A stretch of 64,000 nucleotides of DNA from Platynereis dumerilii. Lineage: Eukaryota > Annelida > Polychaeta > Phyllodocida > Nereididae. The position numbers and the translations under genes are program-made. The number at the start of each line of letters is the position of its first letter. The first letter of the stretch is position 1. Under the pieces are notes generated by a model that was not told the DNA's origin, did no database searches, and saw nothing but the letters and a program-made list of their open reading frames with translations. The stretch spans positions 95,433,859 to 95,497,858 of the forward strand of contig JAPTHN010000001.1 in the NCBI GenBank assembly GCA_026936325.1. The letters run 5' to 3'. Positions 11,620 to 26,000 of the stretch are shown here, piece after piece.

Positions 11620-13600
11620 CTATTTCAATTTGTATAGGCCTAGGTTTCAGCCATATCTCCTCCTCCTGTGATGCGTTTACAGTGCTATATTCAACCTTTA
11701 AGGCACTAAGAATCTGTCTCTGTTCGGGACTGAAAAGTGGCAGCAGAATGCTGACAGTCCCTGGGAAATTGAATTGGGTCAACATTAATCTGATCTGTTT
11801 TGTACAGATCACAAGATCAGGTTGCACAACATATTACTACACCAAACTACTTTCACAAAGCATGGTTGCTGGCAAAGATCCAGTACACTGCTTTGAATGA
11901 AAATGTTTGGAAATCATGAGACAAAAAGAAAGTTTTGAAACTTCAGCATAAACTTTTGCCTACAGGTGAAAGGGATGATTTTACTCATCAGAAGTTTGAT
12001 GGTGTTCAATCTACTTATGCCATTTCTGCATGTTAAATTGTGGTCAGGAAAGGGTCCAAAAAGAATGCTCTCTCAGTTATTCACGTGTCCATACAAAGCG
12101 AATGTTTTTGCTTTGTGATATCAAAAATACTCATTTGTATTTATTCTGTTACTGTATGGAGATGTATTAATTAGGACAACAACATAATTTACAGGGTGAG
12201 GAGCCAAAACTTTCCATGAAATTCCTTGTGCTAAAAAAGTATCTCACATTTGCAGGAAAATGGTGAAATTTATACAGAACAAACCTGAATATATCAACTA
12301 TATTTGTGGAAGGCTAGAATGAGTTCTGACTAAAAATGACTCATCAGGAGAAAAAAAGGAAGAAGTGATCAGATTTGCACCATGCACAAATGGACTAAAA
12401 AAACTATCCCTGTTATAGTCAGAGTGACCGCACAACCAGAATACAATATCATGAAGGCAATCAATGATGGGAAAGGAATAAAAGGGAGGTCAGGGAGTTT
12501 TTGGATTGAATAAAGAGAGGAGTCACTGACAACAAAACTGAGGAGATACATGCAACCTTCATGAGAGAAGTGGTTGCAGAGCATCAGGTGGACCTCAAGA
12601 CAACAAACACTGCAAGATCTGGAAATAGAGGCAGAAGAGCCTGCTTCCAGTAACGCTAAAGCTAAAGCTAAAGCTAAAGCTAAGACTGCCGGAGTGGCTA
12701 TGCAAAATTAGTTTGGCCTGAAATCATATGTTAGGACCCGTTAGACACCTTCCAGCTGATTCTATGCAGGCCAGAAGACAGAATGGTAAAGAAATTATGG
12801 GCTACTTTAGGAAACATGGCTCGAAAGTCAACATTTTTTTCAAACTATAAATTTTTTGTTGGGGATTCTGTTGTCAACAGAATAAAGGGCCAATTCTATA
12901 TAAAATCAATAGAAGATGTCAATGGGACATTCAGGGCAAAGTATCCAGCTCAGGCAATGGTTTTGGGAGTCTTAACTTCAGACAGAAAAATTATGCTTTA
13001 TTTATTTTTCATATGAGTAATGGGGATGGACCTGATGCATACTACTGGGTCCAGTGCTGTCATGTCTTTCCATGGCTGGATGTGAATTGCCCCAACAGCA
13101 ACTATGGGCAGACTCTGGATGCTTCCCCATGCCATATGGCCAAGATAGTTCAGGATTTCCACTTAAAGAAATTTTGGAGAGTTCTGGGCGGCCAACTTCT
13201 GGTGTCCTCCAGCTTAGACCTTAATCCCCGGGACTTTCCATGTAAGGCATCTTAGAATAGTGGGTCGAAAAGACCTGCCACCACGACGTTGTTGTCCTCT
13301 TTACTGTCTTCATGGCCCATGGGCTCAAAATATGAAAGCACTTTGTTTTCATAGAACCACCAAGTTTAGACGGCCATATTAAATTTTGGATTGCACGTAA
13401 TACAAGTCAAACTTCACAAAAACAATCTTTTTTGTCTCATTTCTAAGGCATGCAATTATGAATTTGTTATGAATTAGCAAGTCTTTCATATTGACTGAAG
13501 TTTGAAATCTGCCAAATTTTGAAAATTTTGCTGTGTAACACTCAACAAAATGTCTTGTCTATGCCACAAGTGGCACCTTCTATACTGGCATTCTTGCATT
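11620..13600 (+). mobile_element. Decayed mariner-type DNA transposon with transposase remnant
   Basis: Bases 12783-13016 and, in another frame, 13013-13255 translate to recognisable mariner-type transposase: SVVNRIKGQFYIKSIEDV, AQAMVLGVLTSDRK, VFPWLDVNCPNSNYG, DASPCHMAKIVQDF and LDLNPRDF. The family catalyses cut-and-paste transposition with a DDD triad. The second and third aspartates survive with 37 residues between them; the first (normally in FSDEK) reads FSNYKFF. At least one frameshift and an upstream stop make it dead. Flanking sequence at 11698-12180 and 13530-13595 recurs at 43.2-45.0 kb without the transposase part. Confidence 0.8.
12656..12686. repeat. Microsatellite of GCTAAA units
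   Basis: Five consecutive GCTAAA units, upstream of the transposase remnant. Confidence 0.85.
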
Positions 13601-14471
13601 CATTCGAATTGACCATATTTTAAAATGAAGGAGTACAATTCAATTCAACCATCAGATTGGTCATTTGGCTAAACCAATCTGATTGATTTCAGCATGAATT
13701 AGAATCATAGGGGGGGGGAGATAGAAAGTGGTAATAAGGAATGATTTAATTACTACACACTCTGTATATCCTTACCTTCAAAATGCCAATTTTTTGTGGG
13801 AACAGTCTACTCTGACATAGAGAAGTTGGGATTAATTGCCTGGGTGTAATAATAAAACCCTCAGTGGCAGTTAAATGTTTGAATCCTGGTAGATTATAGG
13901 TGTCCCCACTTGTGGCATGTTTGACGAGGGTGACTCTGCACTGCCTTTATTCAATACCCTTTCTTCTACTTATGTGAAAGAAATATAAAATACTGGGCTA
14001 ATATCAAATTGAACATTTCATGGTGATACACCTTTCTATCAGCTACTTCAGCTGTAAAACATTACAGGACCTCTCTGATGTGGGATGAAAATTGAAAATT
14101 GCCCTTATGTCAGTCAAAATGATTAATTTGTGGAATCTATGTATTCTGTCAAGACAGTGTACTAACTGATAATGAAATTTTCATGTGTTTGGCTTTTACT
14201 GCCTGATTAACTCCTCATAGAAATGTGTGTAGTAATTTTCCCCAGTGATATGTCGGTCTACTTGCTTTCCTAGTCTGTGGCTACACAAAGGTCGCGAAAC
14301 AGCCTATCGTCGTGTTACGCTTAGAAGGTAATAAATTGCTATCTCTGTCCCAATAACACCATAACAAAACCGTGGCATATCCTGGACTTTTTCCATTGGA
14401 TGGGGACTATTTGCTATGTTTTACAATAAAACAATAAAACACCTATCAGTCTGTATTAAAAAATACATTAT

Positions 14472-14770
14472 AGCTGTTTGCAGACTAGCGGTCCAAACAG
14501 TTTCAAAATTATCTTTTAGCTTGGTCGTACGATGTCACTGGCTTAAAAATGTTTTTCTTTTTTTTTGGTAAGTTGTGGTTAATCAGTTGATTTAGTGCTT
14601 ATCATATGTTGCAGCACAGCTGACAATAAAGAAACGAATTAAATGACTTTTAGTTACTTCCTCGATTAAGAAGATTAGGAGACCAACAGAAAACTGTCAA
14701 TGACGTGGCAAAGTCAGTTTGCAAATTGAAAATTAATTTTTTCCAGTGGATCCCCAATCTGCAAAGAGCT
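14472..14770. mobile_element. MITE with AGCTCTTTGCAGAT ends, copy 1
   Basis: AGCTGTTTGCAGA at the left and ATCTGCAAAGAGCT at the right. The interior aligns in inverted orientation with the element at 26047-26338 (shared GGTCCAAACAG, CACTGGCTTAAAAATG, AGGAGACCAACAGAAAACTG). About 299 bases, non-coding. Confidence 0.8.
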
Positions 14771-15072
14771 CTAAAATGATGCAAGTAAAAGTACTCAGGC
14801 AGCAGGCATATCATTAGACACACAGACAATCATTTGAAAAAGTTAACATGTATGTACTTTAATAAGACTATGTTAGTATTTTAATCTTTTAACTTTTATA
14901 TATTTGTAATTACCTTATCACTTTTTTAATGAGAAGCCAAGCAATGAACAAAAGACTAAATTATTGTTGTCTTGAGCAAAACTTCATACAGTGAATGTTG
15001 TTTGTGCGACACGTTGTTTCTATAATTGATTAAAAATTTTCTGGGAACTGCAAATGCAAAAATTTGAATATA

Positions 15073-16717
15073 CAGTGGGGTGCGAAAGTTTTGGCACCCT
15101 TTGAGTGGGGTCACATTTTTGCAAATTTTAGACAAACCATTTGCAGAATCTTTCCAATGTGAATTGTGTGAGTGAAGGATACCCTTGCACTCCATTTTAC
15201 CCAGAAAGAACAATGGAAATATGAAAATGTAAAACAATATAGGTATTTTTGTTAGATTTTACATGTGCAAAAGTTTGGGCACCCCTGCAGATTCTGATCT
15301 TGCTTTTTGTATTACTCTACATTAAAGCAATATAAAAGCTCTAAAATGCTTTGGATAATATTGTAAACATCCCAGGACTTTATTTTGTGTGAATTTTTAG
15401 TTTTAATCCCCAACAGAATGACTCCAAGCCTGGCAGATTGGAGGTACCCAAGGTACGTCAGATTATTCAATAAAATTTCTGTTATTTTGAGTCCAGGAGC
15501 TGAAAAAGTTGATTTATCATGTTTATTTTTCATTACCTAAACATGACAGATTATTCTTTGATGACATTTCGGAGCAGCTCAGACCTATATCCAACTAAAA
15601 TACCTAAAATGCCACAAAAGTTAAACTTTCTGGGCATCTATGTCAGAGTAACTCGACTTTTCTTGTTAAAATATTTCTGAAACCTGCCGTTTTTGAGTTG
15701 TGTTGTGTAGAAATGACAATTTCAGAATTAATACACCTGTCATCCATAATTTTTGGCCTGCCTATTCTTGCCCTTGGAGAGTCAAACTTGTTTATCACAT
15801 TCTGCTGCATCGGAGCAATTCCATTTCAATGCATTTTTCGACTCCCTTGTCTCAAACACCACAATGGCTGATCCAGAATGCTTCCAAATACCTAGATGGG
15901 TCTTTTAGCATGACTCAGACAGTCAGATTAAGCTATGCTATGTTTTTACCTTGTATAGCTTGGCTTTTCACATCTGCATGCTGACGGTGGAACGATGCAC
16001 CTGTCGAACACGTTCAGTGTCACACCTGCGGAGGTCTATGAGGTTGACATATAAGATTTAATTGTTACAAAATAGCACAATAGACTAAATAGAAACAAAA
16101 TTACCCCAAAATTGAAATTGTTTCAGCAAAAATAGTCCCTGGCTGGCAACACAAAGTTGAACTGCACACTAACATTTTTAATTTTGTTAGATATTAACCT
16201 AAATAAATAATGGAAATCTTAAATATTTTTGGTTATTTTAGATAAAATGTTAGTTTTAGGTAAAGGAGAGTCCAACCAGGTTTCCTGGCCAAGAAATTTT
16301 AAAAACTTTCAGTATAACTGGACATGTGCAATTGATGCCATAGGTACCACAAAGATGGCACGTTTGGAGTCTCTCTGTTGGGGAGCACAATAAAAAATGC
16401 AAAGAAGTGAAGTCCTGGGATACTTACATTATTATCCAATGCGTTTTAGAGCTTTTATATTGCTTTAAAGTTGAGTTATAGAAAAATCAAGATCAGAATC
16501 TGTAGGGGTGCCCAAACTTTTGCACATGTAAAATATGACAAAAAGACCCATGTTTTTTAATATTTTTATATTTCCATTGTTCTTTTGAGCTAAAATTGAG
16601 TGCATGGGTATCCTTCACTCACACAATTCACGTTGGAAAGATTCTGCAAATGGTTTGTCTGAAATTTGAAAAAATGTGACCCCACTCAAAGGGTGCCCAA
16701 ACTTTCGCACCCCACTG
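15073..16717. mobile_element. Long-TIR element CAGTGGGGTGCGAAAG, 1.65 kb
   Basis: CAGTGGGGTGCGAAAGTTTT at the left, CTTTCGCACCCCACTG at the right, TA on both sides (15071-15072, 16718-16719). The arms pair over about 450 bases, e.g. AGATTCTGATCTTG with CAAGATCAGAATCT and TCCCAGGACTT with AAGTCCTGGGA. A non-autonomous Tc1/mariner-type element. Its right end is 300 bases upstream of the CAP copy A TATA box. Confidence 0.88.
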
Positions 16718-17017
16718 TATATGTTTATTATAGCGAATATGAAATATTGCTTTGTTTGGACAAACATAGTTTCAAAAGCAAAACTGTGTTCATTTTCCGC
16801 TCAGTGTTTTTACAGGCATATTTTCCGTCCAAATTTTAGTCATGTGTGTCAAATCATGATTGAATACGTGTAATGTAATTATGCATGAAATATGAAAAAG
16901 TTATTTTATCAATCGATGGATGTCTGAGATCAACGTGGACAAACAAGAATACGAGAATGATTTGAAAAAAAGTGACAAAAAAAACTAATAAAAATATTTT
17001 GAGGAGTGAAATGGCAA

Positions 17018-17025
17018 TATAAAAA
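17018..17025 (+). promoter_or_regulatory. TATA box of CAP copy A
   Basis: TATAAAAA, 40 bases upstream of the start codon at 17065; transcription would begin near 17045-17050. Confidence 0.7.
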
Positions 17026-17064
17026 GGCCAGTTTGTTACCGGGGGTATTCTCGTGCTTGACAAG

Positions 17065-20000
17065 ATGAAGTTTCTAGCTCTTCTGCTGTGTGTTGGCCTT
17101 GTCGCCTGTGCTGAGGCCTCTACAACTCGATTTCCATCTATTATCTCATTAGATGACGAAAGTTCTAAGTAAGTATGACATTCTATTAGTTTAATGATTC
17201 AAGTCATCTTTATAATTTTTTTATTTTATGATGATATTCGATTTCAGGGGCACTTTATTTTAATATTCGATTTCAGAGGTACTCTACCTGTTTATGACTG
17301 ATATATTTCAAGCCATATAATCAAACTTCATTCTTGGTGAAATTTAAATAAATAGTTTTACTACTATGCACACCGTTAATTTCTACATATTCTTGGCTTG
17401 TACACAACACAGCATATTTTTGCAGCCCATGGCAAATTCTTTTTTTAGAAATGCATTTCCATATTTGGTATATGGGGTGTTTTGCTGAATTCTAAATCAA
17501 ATGTTAAATACACTTACTTTTCTTTTTCAGTGCTGACAGCTCAAATGGCATTGGTAAGTGATAAATTTTATTGTTACACCGGCATTTGCCACGATGCCAT
17601 GACAGTGTATAAATGTGTATATAATAAATTATGCTGACAATGACAAGCACAGATTCATTTATGTTATTTTGACAGTGCATTTCTGTTTGTGTTCAATTAA
17701 TTGTCAAGCTTATAAATTGAAACTGTTTCCCGATCTTACCACATGAGTTTGAACCTTTGACCTGGTCATTAGTGCCATTGATGAAGCCAATGGAGGTGTT
17801 TCGCGATTCGTCAAAACACTTGCTGGGAGAAATCAAGCAAATTTTTTGGAAATTTTTCAAAAATTGAACTGCGGTCAGCCAAAATATATTGAAGATCACA
17901 AAGAGCTGTGTAAAATTACTGTGAACCAAGGCCATGCAAAGTACCACCTTGAAACATCTCAGATACACTCTAAAAAATTTCAGACAAAATTGGTTTTTTA
18001 GATTCAAAATGTTTTTTTGAAAAACTAAATTTCAATGCAAAAAACCAACATGGATTTTTTTAAGATAAATGACTGCCTTTACAGTTCTCAGGTGAATTGG
18101 CAAATATGTTCTGCGTTGACAAGGTCATGCAAGAATAGGAAAATGCTTACCTCATAAATTATTGCCCACATGATATTTATAATATTTCAATTAAGTGTTC
18201 CTTTCATATAAATTCCATACAGTGAAGGTATAATAAAATAAAAGTTCCATGTTGATAAATGCATTATGCCCGAATGTTCAGCTAAATGATTTTAGTCACA
18301 GGAAAAGGTAGCCTACTTTGTTTTAATTTCATGACAACTTAGTTTTCATAACTGACACTGAACCTTTTACCCATAAAATCTAAGGCCCAATTTTACCAGC
18401 AGAATAAAGACCACTTTTAAGGTTAAACCTGCATGGTGTTAAGTTTAAGTATATTTCTTACTGCATGGTGCTGCATTTCTGCCACTGAAATTGGGCAATC
18501 TGATTTTTTTTTTTTACGAACTGCAATTGACAGGAGGTTACAGCGCTAATTTCTCTACAATATGATTTTCCATTGCAGAGAAGAGAAGTACCGAAACATG
18601 TGGTACGGCTTTAAATTCACTGAGTGCCTCTTCAGCGGCCGTTTTCCTTGATCAGATCAACCTGAGAAGAGCCACAATCTCTGATGCCGACCCTCCTCTG
18701 CCTCCATTGGTCAGTGAACAAATATTTGCTACATCTCAACCTTATTATGATAATCTATCAAAAACCTTGGTAAATTTACTTGATTTCGATCAATTGAACA
18801 GCCAATTAAACAACCAAGAGAACCAATGATGAAATTGGTCAACCCAAAAACCCGCTTTGTCTGCTACCAGAGGAAAAATACCACTATAATCAAATGATAA
18901 TAATTTAAATTAAACCTTATAAATTGAGCACGCTGTTTCCAAATCAGAAATAAGAATTTTTCTAGAAAGTCAGGATTTCGACTGATGCCCTTGTCAATAT
19001 TTGGCAAATAATTAGGTGTATATAAGCAATTGGCGTGTAATATGAGGTTATATCATGGGTGGGGGCAATATATCCCTAGTATAGTCACCCAAGACTCAGT
19101 ATATCCCGAGACCCAAAGGGTCAAGGGATATACTGGGTCGAGGGTGACTATACTTATAGGTTATCCCATGGCTGGGTCAGTATTTCCCTGATATTGTCAC
19201 CAGAGACCAAGTATTTTCCCGAGACCCGAAGGGTCGAGGGAAAATACTGGTCGAGGGTGACAATATCAGGGAAATACTAACCCAGCCATGGTATAACCTA
19301 TTTATCCCATGTTATTTTAGCTTGATGAATTGGCTTATGGTAATTTGACAGCACTACTGGATAGTTTGAAATCAGCTGCCTGATGCATTTAATTGTATTA
19401 TCTAGCCCCTTTTACGCATTTAAGGCATTGACCTTAATTAAAAGTTTGAGATCATATAATATTTAAAGTATAGTATACATAAGCAATCATTAAATTGCGT
19501 GTTTTTAAACCTAATATCTTTAACAACTCTAAGATATATTTATCAAAATGCTAATTGCTACCACTAATAAGTGATTGAGTTAATTGTACTTCAAGTGTCA
19601 ACTCAAACCAACAGACTTGTCTATTGTTCACATAAATAAATCCAATTGAAAAATCAACAATCCAACAAAGGTGGATTGCTATTCAAAAAATGATTACTGC
19701 ACTAATTGCTTCACATCCACTGGCTTTGAATGATTATTGATTTTTTTTCTGGTCACACTACGGCGGCTGGCGCAACGGCGGCCGTCATGTGATACATGTC
19801 TGTCTTATGATTGGTTTATATCTAATTAATGAATATTAATGACATCGTATCTCCCTCTGAATTCCGTATCTCCCGCTAATTGTCGTATCCTCCCGCATCT
19901 TGTCCATATCCTCCCCCATATTTGCCCAACTTCTTAAATATTTCCCAGGGAAATTCTACTGTATGAGGGAAGAAATGTAGCTAGACATGGGATAAAGGGA

Positions 20001-23000
20001 TATACTACCCCCACCCATGATGTTACCTTTTTATCCCACCTTATTCACTTTTTTCATAATTTCAAATAGTTATAAGGCAATCAGTGGCAACTTAGTAAAA
20101 ATCACCCAACGCTATGTAGTTAATTGGTCATATATTTTCCAAAAAAAAAATTTTTCCCAACATTTTTTTTCTCCGAAAATTGCTTCCAAATTTTTTTTTC
20201 CAAAAATTTTTTTTTCAACATTCTTCTTAAAATTTTCCATAAATTTGCAATAGTGTATGAAAAAAATAAAATTAGGGCATTTTGTATTACAGATGATTTC
20301 ATATTTGTAGACCAAAGGACGAAATGTGAATTTTTTTCTAGGACATGGTAACCTACGGGGAAAAGTGATGTCATAAGTTTTCTGATGTCATTTTTCCCTA
20401 TAGAATACATGTCCCAGAAAAAAAAATTTATAACCAGTCCTTATGCCTCGTGTGTATAAGGAAAACTATTTCCCTCGGCCTTCGGCCTCGTGAAATAGTT
20501 TTCACTTACACACCCTCGAGGGAAATAGATTTGACTAATGCCCTCGAAATCAGTCAATTTGTATAATATGTTTTAGTACACCTCCCACACCCATTCCCTG
20601 TGATTGGCTAAACCGGATCACCTGACTAAGATTAGAAAGCACTGTGTGGACTGACAGTTCAATAGTCAGGGCATTATCCACAATACTATTGACTGGGCAG
20701 ACTGTTAAAACTTGTGATGACGTTATACTTGCCATGACATCACATTGTGACGTCACAAGCTAGGCAGGCCAAATGGTGACACCGTGACTTTCTGAGTTGA
20801 GTGTTTCTCCCCCAAAACTTTGAAGCCATGGTACTACTGCTAGCAAAAATCTTGAAATTTGGGGGCTATTTCATTCAACACTGGATGTTTTCCTAGGCTT
20901 TTAGATCACGATTAAGGCTATTCTAAATATTAAAAATAGCACATTCCTAGAACAAAAAATTGCAAGTTTTCCATGATGAACATTGGAGGTGTACTAAAAC
21001 AATTATTGACTGGTTTTATTTGGGCACCAGGGCACTAGTGCCCTCATGTCCAGTCAATAGTTGTTTACAGATGATTTCATATTTGTAGACTTTCGACAAA
21101 TAACAAAATATTTTGCAAAATTTCTGGTCTGACATCAGAAAATCCCACCAGGTGATTGGTCAAGTTGTCCATTGCGTGTCACTTTTTTCAGCTTGCTTCA
21201 AGCAAGTGATGTTTGCTGGAAAAATGATATCATAATTGTGGCCAACAGTATACTGCAAAGGCCAACTTGGTATTGTGGCAGTTGTTCACACACGTCAAAA
21301 AATAATCCACATACATTTCTTCATGAACTGTTAATTCATACCTCTGTGTACAACTTTCGATTGTTTCAATTGATATTAAATCAGTTTCAAGCTGACTCTG
21401 AATGGCTTCACATCTATTAACACAAAATTATAATCCGTTGACCAAAAGCATTGTCTACGACATCAGTAAGGGACTATTCAGAATTTATGACTGGATTGAG
21501 GGGGAGATGGGAGTTTTACCTGGGTGGGTGCTTCAAGGACGGCAGTTCTAATTGGGAATCAGATCAGGGACCCCGGGATTGGTAGCCCATTGTCTTGCCG
21601 CCTGAGCTGAGCCCCTCCTCTGAGAAAATGTTACATTCAGAATTGTACATGTTTATTTTCTGTATAAACAGTCATTACATGGATCATCTGATCCCAATCG
21701 TCTGAATGCACAGTATTGGACTTGCAGAATGTGTGTACTAAAAATGTGTGAAACACAAACTGAAACTCTCACTTGAAACTGCTAAAGTCAGTCCCTGTTA
21801 GGAGATCAATGGCTTAGAATGCCATGGTCACCCATGTAAAACGCCATGTCACTTTTCAGGAGAGAATGGTGTCATACTTTCTCTCAACCAATGAAAATTG
21901 CAAGAAAAATGATGTATTTTCTACCTCAAATGTCTACAAATATGAAATCATCTGTAATGTTCTTCATTTCATTTTTCAGACTTGGAATAACAGCTTGGCA
22001 CAGAGAGCTCTTGAGTATGCTGAGACCTGTCCCACCCAGAAGGGAAATCAGACTGAGTATAGTTCTTTGTTTATCCCATACTGTATTGCTATCAATATAT
22101 GTTCTAAAAAATCCTTCAAAATTTCATTTGTCTCCAGATAAACAATCCTTTTTGTCACTTGTCATTAACTTTTCAAATAACATGAACATCAACTGAAAAG
22201 CAAAGTGCCAAATAAATTACAGATGATTTCATATTTGTAGACATTTCTCAAATAACAAAATTTGTAGCAAAATTTTTGGCCTGACATCAGAAAATCCTGC
22301 CAGGTGATTGGTCAAGTTGCCCATTGCGTGTCACTTTTTTTCAGCTTGCTTCAAGCAAGTGATGTTTGCTGGAAAAATGATATCACAATTTTGACCAATA
22401 GTATACAGCAAAGGCCAACTTGTGGCAGTTGTTCACTCATGTCAAACCGCAATCCACATGAACTCTTTCACTTCTTCATGAACAGTTGTATTTCACACTC
22501 CTGTGTACAACTGCTGATTGTTTCAATTGACATTAAAAGAGTTTCAAGCTGACTCTGAATGGCTTCACATCTATTTACACTAAATTATCATACCTTGACC
22601 AAAAGCATTGTCTATGACATCAGTAGGGGACTATTCAGAATTTGTGACTGGGTTGAGGGGGAGATGGGAGTTTTACCTGAGAGGGTGCTACATGCTTCTA
22701 GTGGGACAGTACTAATTTTTACCTTTTGTCCAGAATCTATGTGCCTTACAGGCTAAATAGAATTTATGACTTGAGGGGAATTGGAGTTTTGCCTCACGGA
22801 GCACCAATTTTTCACAAATGTTTCAAGGGGGGTACTTATTACTCACAACATGTTTAAGGGGGGTATACATGAAATTTTAATAAAAGAAAAGGCCCTATCA
22901 GCGTGCCTCGGCGGCCCAACGTCAGCCCAAAGTCGGTCCGATGCTGCTGACGTCGGGTCGACGTCGGGCCGACGCTGGACCGCCGAGGCACGCTGACAGG

Positions 23001-26000
23001 GGGGGACATACTAAAAATCCACATGGAATGTAGGGGGTATACATTTTTGATAGAAAGTTCCAACAAAACTTCCCGGAATCATAAATTCTGAATGGTCCCT
23101 CAGGACAGGATGGTAGCCCAGTGATGTGGTCGACATTCATAAGAAAATCCCAGTGGGAATCAGATCAAGGACCCCGCGATTGGTAGCCGAGTGTCCTGCC
23201 GCCTGAGCTGAGCCCCTCTTCTGATAAACTGTTACATTCACAATTATACATGTCTATGTTCTGTATAAACAGTCATTACATGGATCACCTGATCCCAATC
23301 GTCTGAATGCACAGTATTTGATTTGCAGAATGTGTGCACTAAAAATGTGTGAAACACAAACTGAAACTCACTTTAAACTGCTAAAGTCAGTCCCTGTTTG
23401 GAGATAAATGGTTTAAAATGCCATGGTCACCCATGTGAAACACTATGTCACTTTTCAGGAGAGAGTGGTGTCATACCTTCTCTCGACCAATGAAAATTGC
23501 AAGAAAAATGATGTATTTTCTACCTCAAATGTCTACAAATATGAAATCATCTGTAATGTGGCACATTTCCAATACATTTTTTAGTATATTTTGATTTTTG
23601 AAAGAACATGCAGATGTAATGAAAATACAATTTGGAGAAAATTGTGTAAACTCATCCGTCCAGTGAATGAGCATAGAAACAAAACTCCAGCTGGAATAAG
23701 TTAAGCTCACCAAAAAGCTTTTCAACATTTGTAGAGGCCTTATCACCTGCAGAGGTGTCAAGACTGTGTCATTCACTGTTGATGAGGTCCTCCCCTGCTG
23801 CCAATCCTGATTGAATGCTTTTTGGTATAAACCAAACATTTTCTTGCCAAAGTTTATAACTGTTTGCAATAAATATTATGGAATTTTCTTCAAGTTATAC
23901 CCAATGCTTCCTTTACGATGCTGCCTGTAAGTAAGTGAAGCAACTGATATTTTGCCACTGGGTAAATGCTAAACTTCCTTCATCACAATGCTTGCGGAAG
24001 CATGAATTCTCATCCAATGTTGTGAAAAAATATTGGGTCATCAAGGATTCTATATGCATATTATGGAATAACAATTCCTGCCAATACTGTTTGCTGCATT
24101 CAAAGTTAGGTATAGGTTGAAGTCTTTGATTTGCAAGCAAAACACAATGTCAATGTTATTTCAGTGCGAAGAGAGGTTCACTTACTGGCCAAAGAATTTC
24201 GTCAACTGTAATATGTAACTGTTTGAGAGGAAGTAATATTTTCAGTCATTTGTATCCAAAAGGTTGCCAATGTTGTCCTTTTACCCAATATGTATTTTTC
24301 CCATCAGATGAACAACTTACTTGCTTCCAAAAGCAGTTTAGTTGAGAATGTGTAGCATTGTCTCAATGGCAAAACATCACCCATTTCACTTACTTACGGG
24401 CGGCACTGGTCCACATTGTAAAATGTATAAATATTGCTCTGCAGCTGCGATGACAATGCAATTGGACAGAACATCTTTGCCTATCATCATACTTCATCTG
24501 CTGAGAACTTCAGATGCCTCCCAACTTCAATTGTCGGCATCTGGTTCAGTCAGGGCAGCTCATACACAAGGAGCAGCGACACATGCTCCGCCTTCTACTG
24601 TGGTGACTACTTGCAGGTAGGAATCAAGCTAAGGTAGATAGAGTAGATATAATACAACTTTTCAGATCTAGACAGGGTAGTCCAGTAGTGGAGCAGACTA
24701 GAGGTCAAATGGGTGAAATTGTGCACTTTTTAATAAAGCAATGAAATTTGGCACAGGTGTAGAGGAGGTCCTGGGGGAAAAAATGAGCTATAGCGCAATC
24801 TCTGATTTAGTGGCAGTTGCCTCGGCAACCATTTGTTTAGCAACACTCACAGCAAAAACATTCAGAAAAAATATTGAATTGAAATCTGTTTGTCCAAACA
24901 ATTGAGACAAGATCTTCTAAGCGACCATATTTCTGCATATTTTTTACCTTTTTTCTTTATAGATTGCATTAAAATTGGTTACAAGTATGTTAAGTTTGAA
25001 ATGTCTATCATGTTGATATAAGGCCACCTTTGTTCATCTCTCCCATGGACTGCACAAAAGCTGTGATAAAAGGCCACAGTTGTCATGGCAACAAGTCAAA
25101 CATTTACGGCTTGTTCTTTATGAAAAATGCACCGCAGCAAATGGGATGATGCATCCGCCTTGGAAAGGCATGGGAGAAGGACCATGTGATTACTCCCTCA
25201 CCCCCCCCCCATCCCGGGCCCAGAATATCAAATTATAACAATTTGGTGCAGAGAATTATTAGTTATATTCATATGTTGGCTTGTTGGCCCTTACCTTCAG
25301 TGAACCTGAAATCCCTCACCTGGATCCTATTGCATGTATGCGCTGAAATCATCCTCATACATAAGAATTAAAAAAAAATAAAAATTCTGTCGAATTTTTT
25401 AATTTGCCAATTCATGGTAATATTCAGGAGCCAGAACTATGGGGGGCAGCACATGTGGTAGACATGTAGGTAATAATTGTAATTTCAAACATTTCTATAG
25501 ATCTGATTTCGAGTTTTCGAAATCAGTTCTGGGAAAGTACTGTAAAATTAACTGACTATTCGAATTACAGCAGACGAAAAAATCTGTGTTTTTTTTTCTC
25601 TCTTTGAGTCAAAAGCAATTTATGAGGTCATAGCCTACACTTGCAATGCTAGCAGGGAATGCCATTTGACGTGCACTCACCATTGAGTCATCAATGAGGT
25701 CACAAGATACTGATTGACAAATTAGTACTTTATTTCAATGTTTTTGATAGGGCATGTTGTTAGGTCATTGATGGCCACCAATAGCTTTTCTTTAAGCACT
25801 CGTTTTTCGTCTACAGTAACTGATCTCTTAGCATTTCAAGAACTTTACATAAAAACATTACATGTACTCATTCAGATCGTCTGGAGGAACACCACTCAAG
25901 TAGGGTGTGCCATACACGACTGTGACATGGGAGGATACAAAAGACTGGAAGTGATCTGCAACTTCTCCCCCAAGTAAGATAAATCAATTATGCCTCTAGT

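Noticed and set aside
20017-20410. Several frames rich in Phe and Lys
   Set aside because: Produced by A/T homopolymer runs; shadows on both strands.
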